Assembly (NCBI GenBank): GCA_021199255.1
Contig: JAJQIK010000022.1
Coordinates: forward strand, 1 to 61,209
Length of the DNA: 61,209 nt
Reading direction: 5' to 3'
Origin: Clostridiales bacterium
GTDB lineage: Bacteria; Bacillota; Clostridia; Lachnospirales; Lachnospiraceae
Below the pieces are notes generated by a model. The model was not told where the DNA came from and searched no databases. It was given only the letters and a program-made list of their open reading frames with translations. The position numbers and the translations under genes are program-made. Below are positions 17,647-24,330 of the stretch, in pieces (within the stretch, counting starts at the first letter, position 1; every line of letters starts with the position of its first letter).

Positions 17647-18189
17647 CTACTGTTCCATCTGTCTGCCCAGAAATCCGGCCGCGGACTGAATCAGCTTCTG
17701 CTCCACCACGCCCATCTTGGATTTTTGGTCGGTCTCCAGCAGAATAACCGAGCCGATCACATCTCCCTCGCAAATAATAGGGCTGATCGCCTCGTGATGA
17801 AATTCATCCACATCGCTGCTGACCTGGATGAAATTCCGGTCGCCCTTGGCGGCTATCAGACTTTCCCTGTTATTAATCTTCTCCTCCAGCTCCCTGCTGA
17901 TAGACTTTCCCAGCAGATTCTTCATTCCTCCGGCCACCGCGATAAACTGATCCCGGTCGGATATCATCGCGATATGCCCGGATACCTGCGCCATACTTTC
18001 CGCATATTGTCTGGCGAAGGTTCCCATCTCGCCAATAGGGGAATATTTCTTAAGGATAATCTCTCCTTCTCTGTCCGTATAAATTTCCAGAGGATCCGCC
18101 TCCCGAATACGGAGCGTCCTGCGGATTTCCTTCGGAATAACAATCCGGCCAAGATCATCTATTCGTCTCACAATTCCTGTTGCTTTCAT
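17647..18189 (-). CDS. spoVT: Stage V sporulation protein T
   Basis: A protein of 180 residues with an N-terminal AbrB/MazE swapped-hairpin DNA-binding domain (ATGIVRRIDDLGRIVIPKEI, residues 3-22) and a C-terminal GAF-like sensor domain (about 55-178). The match to SpoVT, the forespore regulator that tunes sigma-G genes, is close over the full length. A sigma-G-like promoter lies upstream (18242-18271), which fits known SpoVT control. It converges on the C39-like gene with a gap of about 14 bases. Confidence 0.95.
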   Translation of the reverse strand: MKATGIVRRIDDLGRIVIPKEIRRTLRIREADPLEIYTDREGEIILKKYSPIGEMGTFARQYAESMAQVSGHIAMISDRDQFIAVAGGMKNLLGKSISRELEEKINNRESLIAAKGDRNFIQVSSDVDEFHHEAISPIICEGDVIGSVILLETDQKSKMGVVEQKLIQSAAGFLGRQMEQ

Positions 18190-18241
18190 ATCATATAACC
18201 TCCATCTACAAATCGTAGTTGCACACTCATTTTGTTTTTAC

Positions 18242-18271
18242 TATTATTTGTAAAGTAGGAAATTATATGCA
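18242..18271 (-). promoter_or_regulatory. Sigma-G-like promoter of spoVT
   Basis: Minus-strand TGCATA (18271-18266), 17-bp spacer, AATAATA (18248-18242). Against the Bacillus sigma-G pattern (TGHATA, then CATWHTA) the -35 matches fully and the -10 at 6 of 7 positions. It sits about 50 bases before the spoVT start codon. Confidence 0.55.
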
Positions 18272-18320
18272 TGCTTACCTTCATCTCTGCGCTGTTTTTT
18301 TGCGCATAAAGCAATACTTC

Positions 18321-19502
18321 TTATTTCTTGACGCCCTTCGCGCCGGAAAGATTCGCATTCTGCAAAATATTACTTTCAAAAGAGGTCAGCATACTTTTCT
18401 CTTCCCGTTCCCGTTTCAGCGCCAGCTTCACCATATCGTCCAGAAGCTCCTCATAGGGCTTGCCCAGCGCCTCCCAGAGATAGAAGGCCAGCGATCCCGG
18501 AATAGGATTAATCTCATTCACGTATACCTGATCGGTATCCTGATCAATCATAAAGTCAATTCTGGAAACGCCGCTGCAATTAAGCGCCTGAAAAGTGCTG
18601 ACCGCCATTTGACGGATCTCTTCTCTCTTTTGCGGCGTCAGTCTGGCAGGCAGTTCCCTTCTGGCAGTTCTCATTCCCTCCGAGCCGCCCTTACCGCCCG
18701 CTACATATTTATCCTCATAACTTAAAATTTCGTCGCTGGAAACCGGCTCCTCACATTCAGAGGCCGACGCCTCCTCATAATCGCCTAAGACCGCGCAGTT
18801 AATTTCCCGCAGATTCATAATCGCCCGCTCCGCCAAAAGCTTGGGGCCAAACGTAAAAGCATATTCCAAAGCCTCCTTCAGCCCGGTTCTGTCCTTGGCG
18901 ATTTTAATACCCACACTGGAGCCTAAGTTAACCGGCTTAATAATAACAGGATAAGCGAGCTTTTCTTCTATTTTTACACAGGCCGCCTCTTCATTTTGCT
19001 GAAATTCCTTTACATTTAAAGTCACACAGTCCAGCACCGGAATATGGCAATCCTTTAATACCGTTTTCATAACGTATTTATCCATGGTCACGGCGGACGC
19101 CGTCACATCGCAGCCCGCCAGGGGAATATTATAATGACGCAGAAAGCCCTGCAAAGAACCGTCCTCCACATTTGCGCCATGTACAACCGGAAACGCCACG
19201 TCGATTGCAGCGACCACGGAGCTTCCCCATTTCTTTACGGGATACTGTATCAGTTGTACTCTGCCCTGTTCACCCATAAGAAATACTCTGGCGCTTTTCT
19301 TGAGAAGCTCCGGTATATTCTTATAATTAGCAATATCGCCTATGGCCTCTCCCGTATAGAGCTCGTTGTCCTTAGTAATATAAATGGGCACCGGCTCATA
19401 TTTTTCCTGATTAAAAGCATGGCACGCCTGTAAGCCGGAGATAACCGACACCTCATGCTCCACGCTCTTTCCGCCAAAAAAAACTCCTACTCTGATTTTC
19501 AT
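18321..19502 (-). CDS. ddl: D-alanine--D-alanine ligase
   Basis: A protein of 393 residues, an ATP-grasp ligase that joins two D-alanines for peptidoglycan precursors. Family motifs: GGKSVEHEVS near the start, HGANVEDGSLQGFLRHYNIPLAG, the ATP-binding IIKPVNLGSSVGI, and RIDFMIDQDTDQVYVNEINPIPG at the active site. The ATG at 19502 has GGAG 6 bases upstream. It follows the murF-like gene by 24 bases, so D-Ala-D-Ala synthesis and its ligation to the UDP-tripeptide are made from one transcript. The C-terminal tail of about 30 residues is longer than usual. Confidence 0.95.
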   Translation of the reverse strand: MKIRVGVFFGGKSVEHEVSVISGLQACHAFNQEKYEPVPIYITKDNELYTGEAIGDIANYKNIPELLKKSARVFLMGEQGRVQLIQYPVKKWGSSVVAAIDVAFPVVHGANVEDGSLQGFLRHYNIPLAGCDVTASAVTMDKYVMKTVLKDCHIPVLDCVTLNVKEFQQNEEAACVKIEEKLAYPVIIKPVNLGSSVGIKIAKDRTGLKEALEYAFTFGPKLLAERAIMNLREINCAVLGDYEEASASECEEPVSSDEILSYEDKYVAGGKGGSEGMRTARRELPARLTPQKREEIRQMAVSTFQALNCSGVSRIDFMIDQDTDQVYVNEINPIPGSLAFYLWEALGKPYEELLDDMVKLALKREREEKSMLTSFESNILQNANLSGAKGVKK

Positions 19503-19526
19503 ATCGCTCTCCATTTCCGTTTCTTG

Positions 19527-21134
19527 TTACGCGTATTGATCCGGCAGATCGTTTTCGATCAGTACCACCTTCTGCTTTTCACCGGGAATCGCATTGATCA
19601 TCTGAAAGGCTTCCTGTAAGGTGTCCACCACAATCATTTTACTCTTGGGGAATCCCGCTTCCAGCAAACCGTCCTGTATGGGTATCGTCTGTTCCTTTCC
19701 CACCAGCACGGCATAATCGCATTTATCCGCCGCGTAAACGCCAACTTCCTTATTCTCGTCATACTGCTTCTGACCTAACTCCACCATACCCGGCGTCATC
19801 AGGATACGCATCTGGCGAAACATCGCCAGCGTGTCCAGCGCCGCCTTAAAGCCGTTCTTATTAGAATTATAGCTATCGTCTAACAAGATGCGATTTCCCT
19901 GCCTCACAAGCTGTAAACGATGGGGCACGCTCTCCAACTGCTTCACCGGATAAATCAGCTTCTCCATGGGAATCCCCAGCGTATTGGCCACCGCAATAGC
20001 GCCCGCAATATTCTGTACATTATGATTTCCAACCAGCCGCGTATGAAAGGTATGCTCCCGGCCGCTTTGATCCTTCATCTTAAAAGAGGAGCCTTCCGGC
20101 GAAACCGTGATATCACAGGCACGGTAGTCGATCTGCACATCTCCGCCTGCCGTACCATAGCTGACCACCGGCTTATCGATCTGATGATTCCTGATATAGT
20201 CGTTATCATAATTCAGGAATACCCTGCCCTCCGCCGGTACCGCATCTGCTAATTCAAACTTCGTGCCAATGATGTTCTCAATAGTATGGAAACTCTGCAA
20301 ATGCTGCGGTCCAATAGAGGTAATAATCCCATAATCAGGCTGTACCAGATCACAGATTTCCTTAATATCCCCTACCTCCCTGGCGCCCATCTCACAAATA
20401 AAAATCTCATGATAGGGCTTCATCTGTTCCCTGACGGTTCTCACCACGCCCAACGTAGTATTATAATTACCCGGCGTATGCAGCACATTATATTGAACAG
20501 ACAACAGCGTATTTAAGAAATATTTCACACTGGTTTTGCCATAGCTGCCGGTCACGCCAATAATCTTAAGCTGCGGCATCTGGCGCAGAATACGCGCCGC
20601 GTCGTTTCTATAATGCCGGTTAATCCCCTGTTCCACGGGTCTGTTGAGCCAATTGACCAGCAGAATCGTCAGCGGCGTCAATAAAAACAACGCCAGCAGA
20701 ACCATACCCACTGCCCGCGGGGCGCCAACTGTCCCGCCTGCATAAACGGTTCCCGCCGCTGCCGAAGCCGCTGCACAGAGAAGATAGACAAACGCCGTTG
20801 TCATCAACATTCTTTTCACCCTGGGGGTATAGACAAGCGGTTTCTTCGCCTTCCGGGGTTTATTGACCCATATGGTCATAATATTCATCAGACAGGCGAT
20901 AACAAGGCAAACCGTATTCCCTGCTCCTACAAGCGGCAGCGATATGATGGCATAGAGACTCTTGCCAAGCAGTCTCCCAATATTCGAATGTATCTGCATC
21001 CATTCCCTGTATTCCCGCGGTTTATAGGAATTTTGCTGAAACATGTGGGTAATATATAATTCATATCGGACAGCTCCCGCCAGATAGGTGGCAAGCCATA
21101 CGATCATACAACATACATACATAACTTCTACCAA
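19527..21134 (-). CDS. murF: MurF-type ligase with a membrane-embedded N-terminal domain
   Basis: A protein of 535 residues. Residues 1-165 hold about four membrane segments; from about 190 on there is a Mur ligase with P-loop GVTGSYGKTS (193-202), the nucleotide-binding TPGNYNTTLGVVRT and the ligase pattern ILLDDSYNSNKNGFKAAL. MurF adds D-Ala-D-Ala to the UDP-MurNAc tripeptide. Classical MurF is soluble with a UDP-binding domain in place of the membrane part, so this is an atypical architecture, possibly placing the enzyme at the membrane. The start is a TTG directly after the hydrolase stop codon, with AAGG 5 bases before; ATG 21122 is an alternative. The stated EC activity is inferred from homology and from ddl next door. 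Confidence 0.85.
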   Translation of the reverse strand: MVEVMYVCCMIVWLATYLAGAVRYELYITHMFQQNSYKPREYREWMQIHSNIGRLLGKSLYAIISLPLVGAGNTVCLVIACLMNIMTIWVNKPRKAKKPLVYTPRVKRMLMTTAFVYLLCAAASAAAGTVYAGGTVGAPRAVGMVLLALFLLTPLTILLVNWLNRPVEQGINRHYRNDAARILRQMPQLKIIGVTGSYGKTSVKYFLNTLLSVQYNVLHTPGNYNTTLGVVRTVREQMKPYHEIFICEMGAREVGDIKEICDLVQPDYGIITSIGPQHLQSFHTIENIIGTKFELADAVPAEGRVFLNYDNDYIRNHQIDKPVVSYGTAGGDVQIDYRACDITVSPEGSSFKMKDQSGREHTFHTRLVGNHNVQNIAGAIAVANTLGIPMEKLIYPVKQLESVPHRLQLVRQGNRILLDDSYNSNKNGFKAALDTLAMFRQMRILMTPGMVELGQKQYDENKEVGVYAADKCDYAVLVGKEQTIPIQDGLLEAGFPKSKMIVVDTLQEAFQMINAIPGEKQKVVLIENDLPDQYA

Positions 21135-21911
21135 TTATGCCTTTCCGCCTGTAAAAAAAGCTCTTAACGCGCTGTTTACCTTTACCGCCTGCTCGGCAAA
21201 GGAAAAATGCCCCGCGCCCTCGCACACTACCAGTCCCGCGTCAGGAATTAACTCCTTCATTCGTTCTGCGTCGGACAGCGGCGTCGCCGTATCCAGTTCA
21301 CCCCATATCAGCAAAACAGGACACCGCACATAAGGCATCAATGGCTCCAGATCCTCATTCACAACTTTCACCAGCGTAGCGCGCATAATCGGCGTCGCGC
21401 TGTTATAATCCGCAGACCCCCGTTTGCGCCTCATATCCTCCACCGCGTCGGGATACAGAAAATGAAGCGCCCGCGTACTCATCACCGCCCGCCCAATCTT
21501 ATAACAACGCTGGCTGACCTTCTGGCGAAAGGTCTTCCTGGGCAGTATGCCCGCGCTGTCAATCAGCGCCGCACGTTCAAAGGTAAAAGGCAAATCCTCC
21601 CTGACATTCATTTTAAAAAACACCCTGCCCCCAAAGGAATGTACCACAACGCTTAATTTCCGGAGGCCAAAGGGCAAAAGAAACCGAATCACAAAATCAA
21701 CATAATCATCTACGCACCAGGGTCTGTCAGGCTCAGGCGTCTTGCCAAACCCCGGCATATCGAGGGCAATCACTCTCTTTTCCCGCGCCAGAGCATCTAT
21801 GATTCCCCGGTAGAGCGTAATATCCGCCCCCCAGCCGTGGAGAAGCAGCACCACGTCCCCTTGTCCTTCATCAATATAGTTGACCGGAATATTATCTATC
21901 CTTGTAATCAT
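21135..21911 (-). CDS. Alpha/beta hydrolase
   Basis: A protein of 258 residues, a full alpha/beta-hydrolase with oxyanion motif HGWGAD (25-30), nucleophile Ser92 in VVHSFGGR, acid Asp207 in GELDTATP and His235 in GAGHFSF. It has no signal peptide. It is the first gene of a likely three-gene operon with murF and ddl; the murF start immediately follows its stop codon. The substrate is unknown; the context suggests an envelope-related ester or amide, but this is only association. Confidence 0.88.
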   Translation of the reverse strand: MITRIDNIPVNYIDEGQGDVVLLLHGWGADITLYRGIIDALAREKRVIALDMPGFGKTPEPDRPWCVDDYVDFVIRFLLPFGLRKLSVVVHSFGGRVFFKMNVREDLPFTFERAALIDSAGILPRKTFRQKVSQRCYKIGRAVMSTRALHFLYPDAVEDMRRKRGSADYNSATPIMRATLVKVVNEDLEPLMPYVRCPVLLIWGELDTATPLSDAERMKELIPDAGLVVCEGAGHFSFAEQAVKVNSALRAFFTGGKA

Positions 21912-22226
21912 AAATTCTCCATAACAGCCATCTATGTCCTACGCGTAACGGCTTATTTCTCTATCGCTATAACAGTCCGCATATCCTTACATCAGAGCAA
22001 ATGATGATGCACTACGCTTTATCATATACCTATGCCGGGCATTTGGCAAATATGTTTCCGCCATCTGCTATGCAAAAACTGCACCCAACAGGAACCTATA
22101 TCGTCTATTTTACTGTATAACGGCTGCCCACCGCAACCTGACGAAGACTTTTTCTTTAAATTTTACCCTGAAAACGCGCTTCTCATTCTGTCCTCATATC
22201 CTCATCGCCTTTCCTCGCCCTGCTTT

Positions 22227-22239
22227 CGAACATTTGTTC
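22227..22239. promoter_or_regulatory. LexA-type SOS box (R2 copy 1)
   Basis: CGAACATTTGTTC fits the Gram-positive LexA/DinR core GAAC-N4-GTTC and differs by one base from the Bacillus consensus centre ATAT. No full-length gene follows it on either strand; on the minus strand a purine run and ATG follow, but the frame closes after four codons. Confidence 0.55.
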
Positions 22240-22258
22240 TGATATCAGGATACAGAAA

Positions 22259-22284
22259 ATGGAGTCCCATATTTCGGACTCCAT
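22259..22284. terminator. Hairpin after the cysteine desulfurase gene (R2 copy 1)
   Basis: A perfect 9-bp stem (22259-22267 with 22276-22284) with an 8-base loop. On the minus strand it is followed by four T and lies 18 bases after the cysteine desulfurase stop; on the plus strand a run of five T follows after four bases. A bidirectional terminator is plausible. Confidence 0.65.
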
Positions 22285-22301
22285 CCTCATTTTTATAAAA
22301 A

Positions 22302-23471
22302 TCAAAGATTTTTCAGCTTATCTTCCCACAACGGCGACATACTGCGCAGCCTGTCCACAATGACCTTCAGCTCCTCCACCACCGTATCCATTTCTTCCCT
22401 GGTATTTTCTTCGCTCAGGGTCAAACGCAGAGAACCATGGGCTTTTTCATGAGGAAGCCCGATGGCGAGCAGCACATGGGAGGGATCTAACGTTCCCGAT
22501 GTACACGCAGAGCCGCTGGACGCGCAAATTCCCTTCATGTCCAGCATAATCAGCAAGGACTCCCCTTCAATATACTCAAAGCTGAAATTAATATTATTAG
22601 GCAACCGCTTAACCGGATGACCGTTGAGCTTTGCATAAGGTATTTCCTTTTGAATCCGGCTGATAAGATAATCCCTCAGTTTGATTTCCTTCCGGGTTTT
22701 TTCCTCCATAATCCGAAATGCGCGCTGTGCCGCTGCCGCCATACCCACGATCCCCGGCACATTCTCCGTACCCGCGCGTCTGCCTCGCTCCTGCTGCCCG
22801 CCATGTATAAAGGAACGAATCCTGACTTTCTTGTCAATATAGAGGAACCCGATTCCCTTCGGCCCGTTTAATTTATGTCCGCTTGCGGAAAGCAGGTCAA
22901 TGTGCAGCTCCTTCACGTCGATAGGAAGCTGCCCATACGCCTGTACCGCGTCCGTGTGGAATAAAATACCATGCTTGGCCGCGATTTTACCGATTTCCTG
23001 CATAGGCTGAATAGTACCGATCTCATTATTGGCATACATAACCGAAATCAATATGGTATCCGGGCGGATCGCTCTCTCAAGCTGTTCTAAATCAACCACC
23101 CCATTTTCATCCACATCAAGATAAGTTATTTCCGCTCCCTGCTTCTCCAGATACTCGCAGGTGTGCAGTACGGCATGGTGCTCGATTTTGGACGTAATAA
23201 TATGGTTTCCCTTATTCCGATAGGCTTCATAGACTGCCTTCAATGCCCAATTATCGGATTCCGAGCCTCCCGCGGTAAAGTAAATCTCATTAGGCTCAGC
23301 CCCAAGCGTCTCCGCAAGGATTTCCCGCGCCTCAATAGTAGCTTTCTTACTCTCACTGCCTAATTTATAAATACTGCTGGCATTTCCATAATACTCTGTA
23401 AAATACGGCAGCATCGCCTCAACTACCTCCGGGGCTGTTTTGGTTGTCGCTGCATTATCCAAATAAATCAT
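22302..23471 (-). CDS. Cysteine desulfurase, NifS/IscS type
   Basis: A protein of 389 residues, a PLP-dependent enzyme that takes sulfur from cysteine for Fe-S cluster or thio-nucleotide synthesis. PLP Lys200 is in SASGHKLNGPKG and the persulfide Cys323 is in SSGSACTSG; the N-terminus YLDNAATT is typical. GGAGG precedes the ATG. The usual clostridial partners (NifU scaffold, MnmA, ThiI) are not adjacent: the gene stands alone with its own promoter, between two R2 repeats. Which acceptor it serves cannot be told here. Confidence 0.93.
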   Translation of the reverse strand: MIYLDNAATTKTAPEVVEAMLPYFTEYYGNASSIYKLGSESKKATIEAREILAETLGAEPNEIYFTAGGSESDNWALKAVYEAYRNKGNHIITSKIEHHAVLHTCEYLEKQGAEITYLDVDENGVVDLEQLERAIRPDTILISVMYANNEIGTIQPMQEIGKIAAKHGILFHTDAVQAYGQLPIDVKELHIDLLSASGHKLNGPKGIGFLYIDKKVRIRSFIHGGQQERGRRAGTENVPGIVGMAAAAQRAFRIMEEKTRKEIKLRDYLISRIQKEIPYAKLNGHPVKRLPNNINFSFEYIEGESLLIMLDMKGICASSGSACTSGTLDPSHVLLAIGLPHEKAHGSLRLTLSEENTREEMDTVVEELKVIVDRLRSMSPLWEDKLKNL

Positions 23472-23547
23472 AGTTCCTCCATTCCGAAGTGTTTTGCAAC
23501 AAATCCTCTATTTATTTTCCTAGTCCTTTGATATGAATTATAGGAAC

Positions 23548-23576
23548 ATTATATAGCAGGCGATGGAAGAAATCAA
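23548..23576 (-). promoter_or_regulatory. Sigma-A promoter of the cysteine desulfurase gene
   Basis: Minus-strand TTGATT (23576-23571), 17-bp spacer, TATAAT (23553-23548). Transcription would start near 23541, about 70 bases before the ATG. This separates the gene from the 33-residue frame upstream. Confidence 0.75.
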
Positions 23577-23644
23577 GCCCTTCTATATGAAATCTGCGCC
23601 AGAATGTTACTGCTGGTTTCCTGCGTTCTTTTACACAGCCACCT

Positions 23645-23746
23645 CTAATGCTCCAGATAATCCCTATAATCCGTTTCACTTGCAAACAACATATAAACGC
23701 CGTCCACATATCCCATATATCCGCTCTCTACTGTATATCCTTTCAT
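23645..23746 (-). CDS. 33-residue small protein, possibly SOS-controlled
   Basis: A short frame of 33 codons (protein begins MKGYTVESGYMGYVDGVYML and ends ETDYRDYLEH). It has an excellent ribosome binding site: the purine run AGGAAAGGAGAT lies just before the ATG. The protein is rich in Tyr and Gly at the front and acidic at the end, without a signal peptide or membrane helix. From memory it resembles tiny proteins that recur in Lachnospiraceae genomes with a GYMGYV...YMLFASE...DY pattern and no known function; I cannot verify this here. A LexA-type box lies 34-46 bases upstream inside R2 copy 2. No clear -35/-10 pair was found. It is the only recognisable gene between cysteine desulfurase and blaI. 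Confidence 0.65.
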   Translation of the reverse strand: MKGYTVESGYMGYVDGVYMLFASETDYRDYLEH

Positions 23747-23779
23747 ATCCTGATCTCCTTTCCTCCGGCTTGCCGTGTT

Positions 23780-23792
23780 CGAACTCTTGTTC
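23780..23792. promoter_or_regulatory. LexA-type SOS box (R2 copy 2)
   Basis: CGAACTCTTGTTC retains the GAAC-N4-GTTC core of Gram-positive LexA sites. It is placed between the hairpin and the ribosome binding site of the 33-residue gene, where repressor binding could block transcription. Functional assignment is inferred. Confidence 0.55.
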
Positions 23793-23811
23793 TGATATCA
23801 GGATACAAAAA

Positions 23812-23837
23812 ATGGAGTCCCATATTTCGGACTCCAT
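23812..23837 (-). terminator. Hairpin with U-tract (R2 copy 2)
   Basis: Identical 9-bp stem and 8-base loop to copy 1. On the minus strand six T follow immediately; on the plus strand TTTTTT follows after five bases. No gene ends here on the minus strand, so it may insulate the small gene from read-through or travel as part of the repeat. Confidence 0.6.
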
Positions 23838-23892
23838 CAACATTTTTTATAAAAATCAACCGATGACCGAGGTGGCAAATCCCAAATATTGG

Positions 23893-23921
23893 TTGACACT
23901 TGACTACCATTATGCTATCTT
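23893..23921 (+). promoter_or_regulatory. Promoter of the blaI-like operon
   Basis: TTGACA (23893-23898), 17-bp spacer, TATCTT (23916-23921). Just downstream TACAAATG (23928-23935) matches one half of the BlaI/MecI operator core TACAnnTGTA, but the second half is imperfect. Confidence 0.55.
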
Positions 23922-23959
23922 AAAGGTATACAAATGCCAACCATTATTTAGGAGGAACT

Positions 23960-24328
23960 ATGAACAAAATATCAGATGCGGAATGGAAAATTATGAATTT
24001 GTTATGGGATACGCAGCCCAGAACAATGATGCAAATAACCAAAGAATTATTTGAGGAAACGGGGTGGAGCAAGCACACGGTAATAACCTACCTGAAGCGA
24101 ATGGAAAAAAAGAAAATCATTCATTACGAACAAGGAGAAAAAGCCAAATTATATTATACGGATATTAGCAGGGAGGAGGCAATTGTAGAGGAAAAGAGCA
24201 ACTTTTTGCATAAAGTATTCCGAGGAAATGCAGGACTGATGATTGAAACCATGCTGGAACAGGAAGGCTTTTCCGACGAGGAGATTGACCGTCTGATTGA
24301 TTTGCTGGAGAAACGGAAGGGGGACTGA
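23960..24328 (+). CDS. BlaI/MecI-family transcriptional repressor
   Basis: A protein of 122 residues with the N-terminal winged helix of the BlaI/MecI/CopY family (ISDAEWKIMNLLWD, then the recognition region TVITYLKRMEKKKII) and a C-terminal dimerisation part. In this family, cleavage by a partner BlaR1/MecR1 protease relieves repression. AGGAGG lies before the ATG. It is followed after 2 bases by a BlaR1-like gene, the standard pairing, and probably represses its own operon. No beta-lactamase gene is adjacent, so the regulated function is probably not classical resistance. Confidence 0.93.
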   Translation: MNKISDAEWKIMNLLWDTQPRTMMQITKELFEETGWSKHTVITYLKRMEKKKIIHYEQGEKAKLYYTDISREEAIVEEKSNFLHKVFRGNAGLMIETMLEQEGFSDEEIDRLIDLLEKRKGD

Positions 24329-24330
24329 AC

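Larger units (their letters stand above)
21912..22301. other. Intergenic stretch holding R2 repeat copy 1
   Basis: A 390-base gap between the hydrolase start and the cysteine desulfurase stop. The right third is R2 copy 1 (22191-22307). In the left part I see no open frame with a ribosome binding site and no hairpin of note. Confidence 0.6.
22191..22307. repeat. R2 repeat, copy 1
   Basis: About 117 bp matching 23739-23862 in the same orientation. Shared parts in plus-strand order are a pyrimidine-rich segment (on the minus strand a ribosome-binding-site-like purine run), a LexA-type box, the 10-bp palindrome CTGATATCAG, a 9-bp-stem hairpin identical in both copies, and an AT-rich end. From the palindrome to the hairpin the copies are nearly identical. 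It lies directly downstream of the cysteine desulfurase gene. Confidence 0.8.
23739..23862. repeat. R2 repeat, copy 2
   Basis: Second copy of the element at 22191-22307, same orientation. On the minus strand it runs: AT-rich block, hairpin, six T, CTGATATCAG palindrome, LexA-type box, purine-rich ribosome binding site, then the start codon of the 33-residue gene. Similarity to copy 1 ends at about that start codon. Confidence 0.8.

Noticed and set aside
23512-23709. Minus-strand frame of 65 codons overlapping the 33-residue gene
   Set aside because: No ribosome binding site and an overlap in another frame with the better-supported 33-codon frame and with the cysteine desulfurase promoter.
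23563-24054. Plus-strand frame of 163 codons across R2 copy 2
   Set aside because: It runs over the LexA-type box, the hairpin, the promoter and the start of the blaI-like gene in another frame, with no ribosome binding site.
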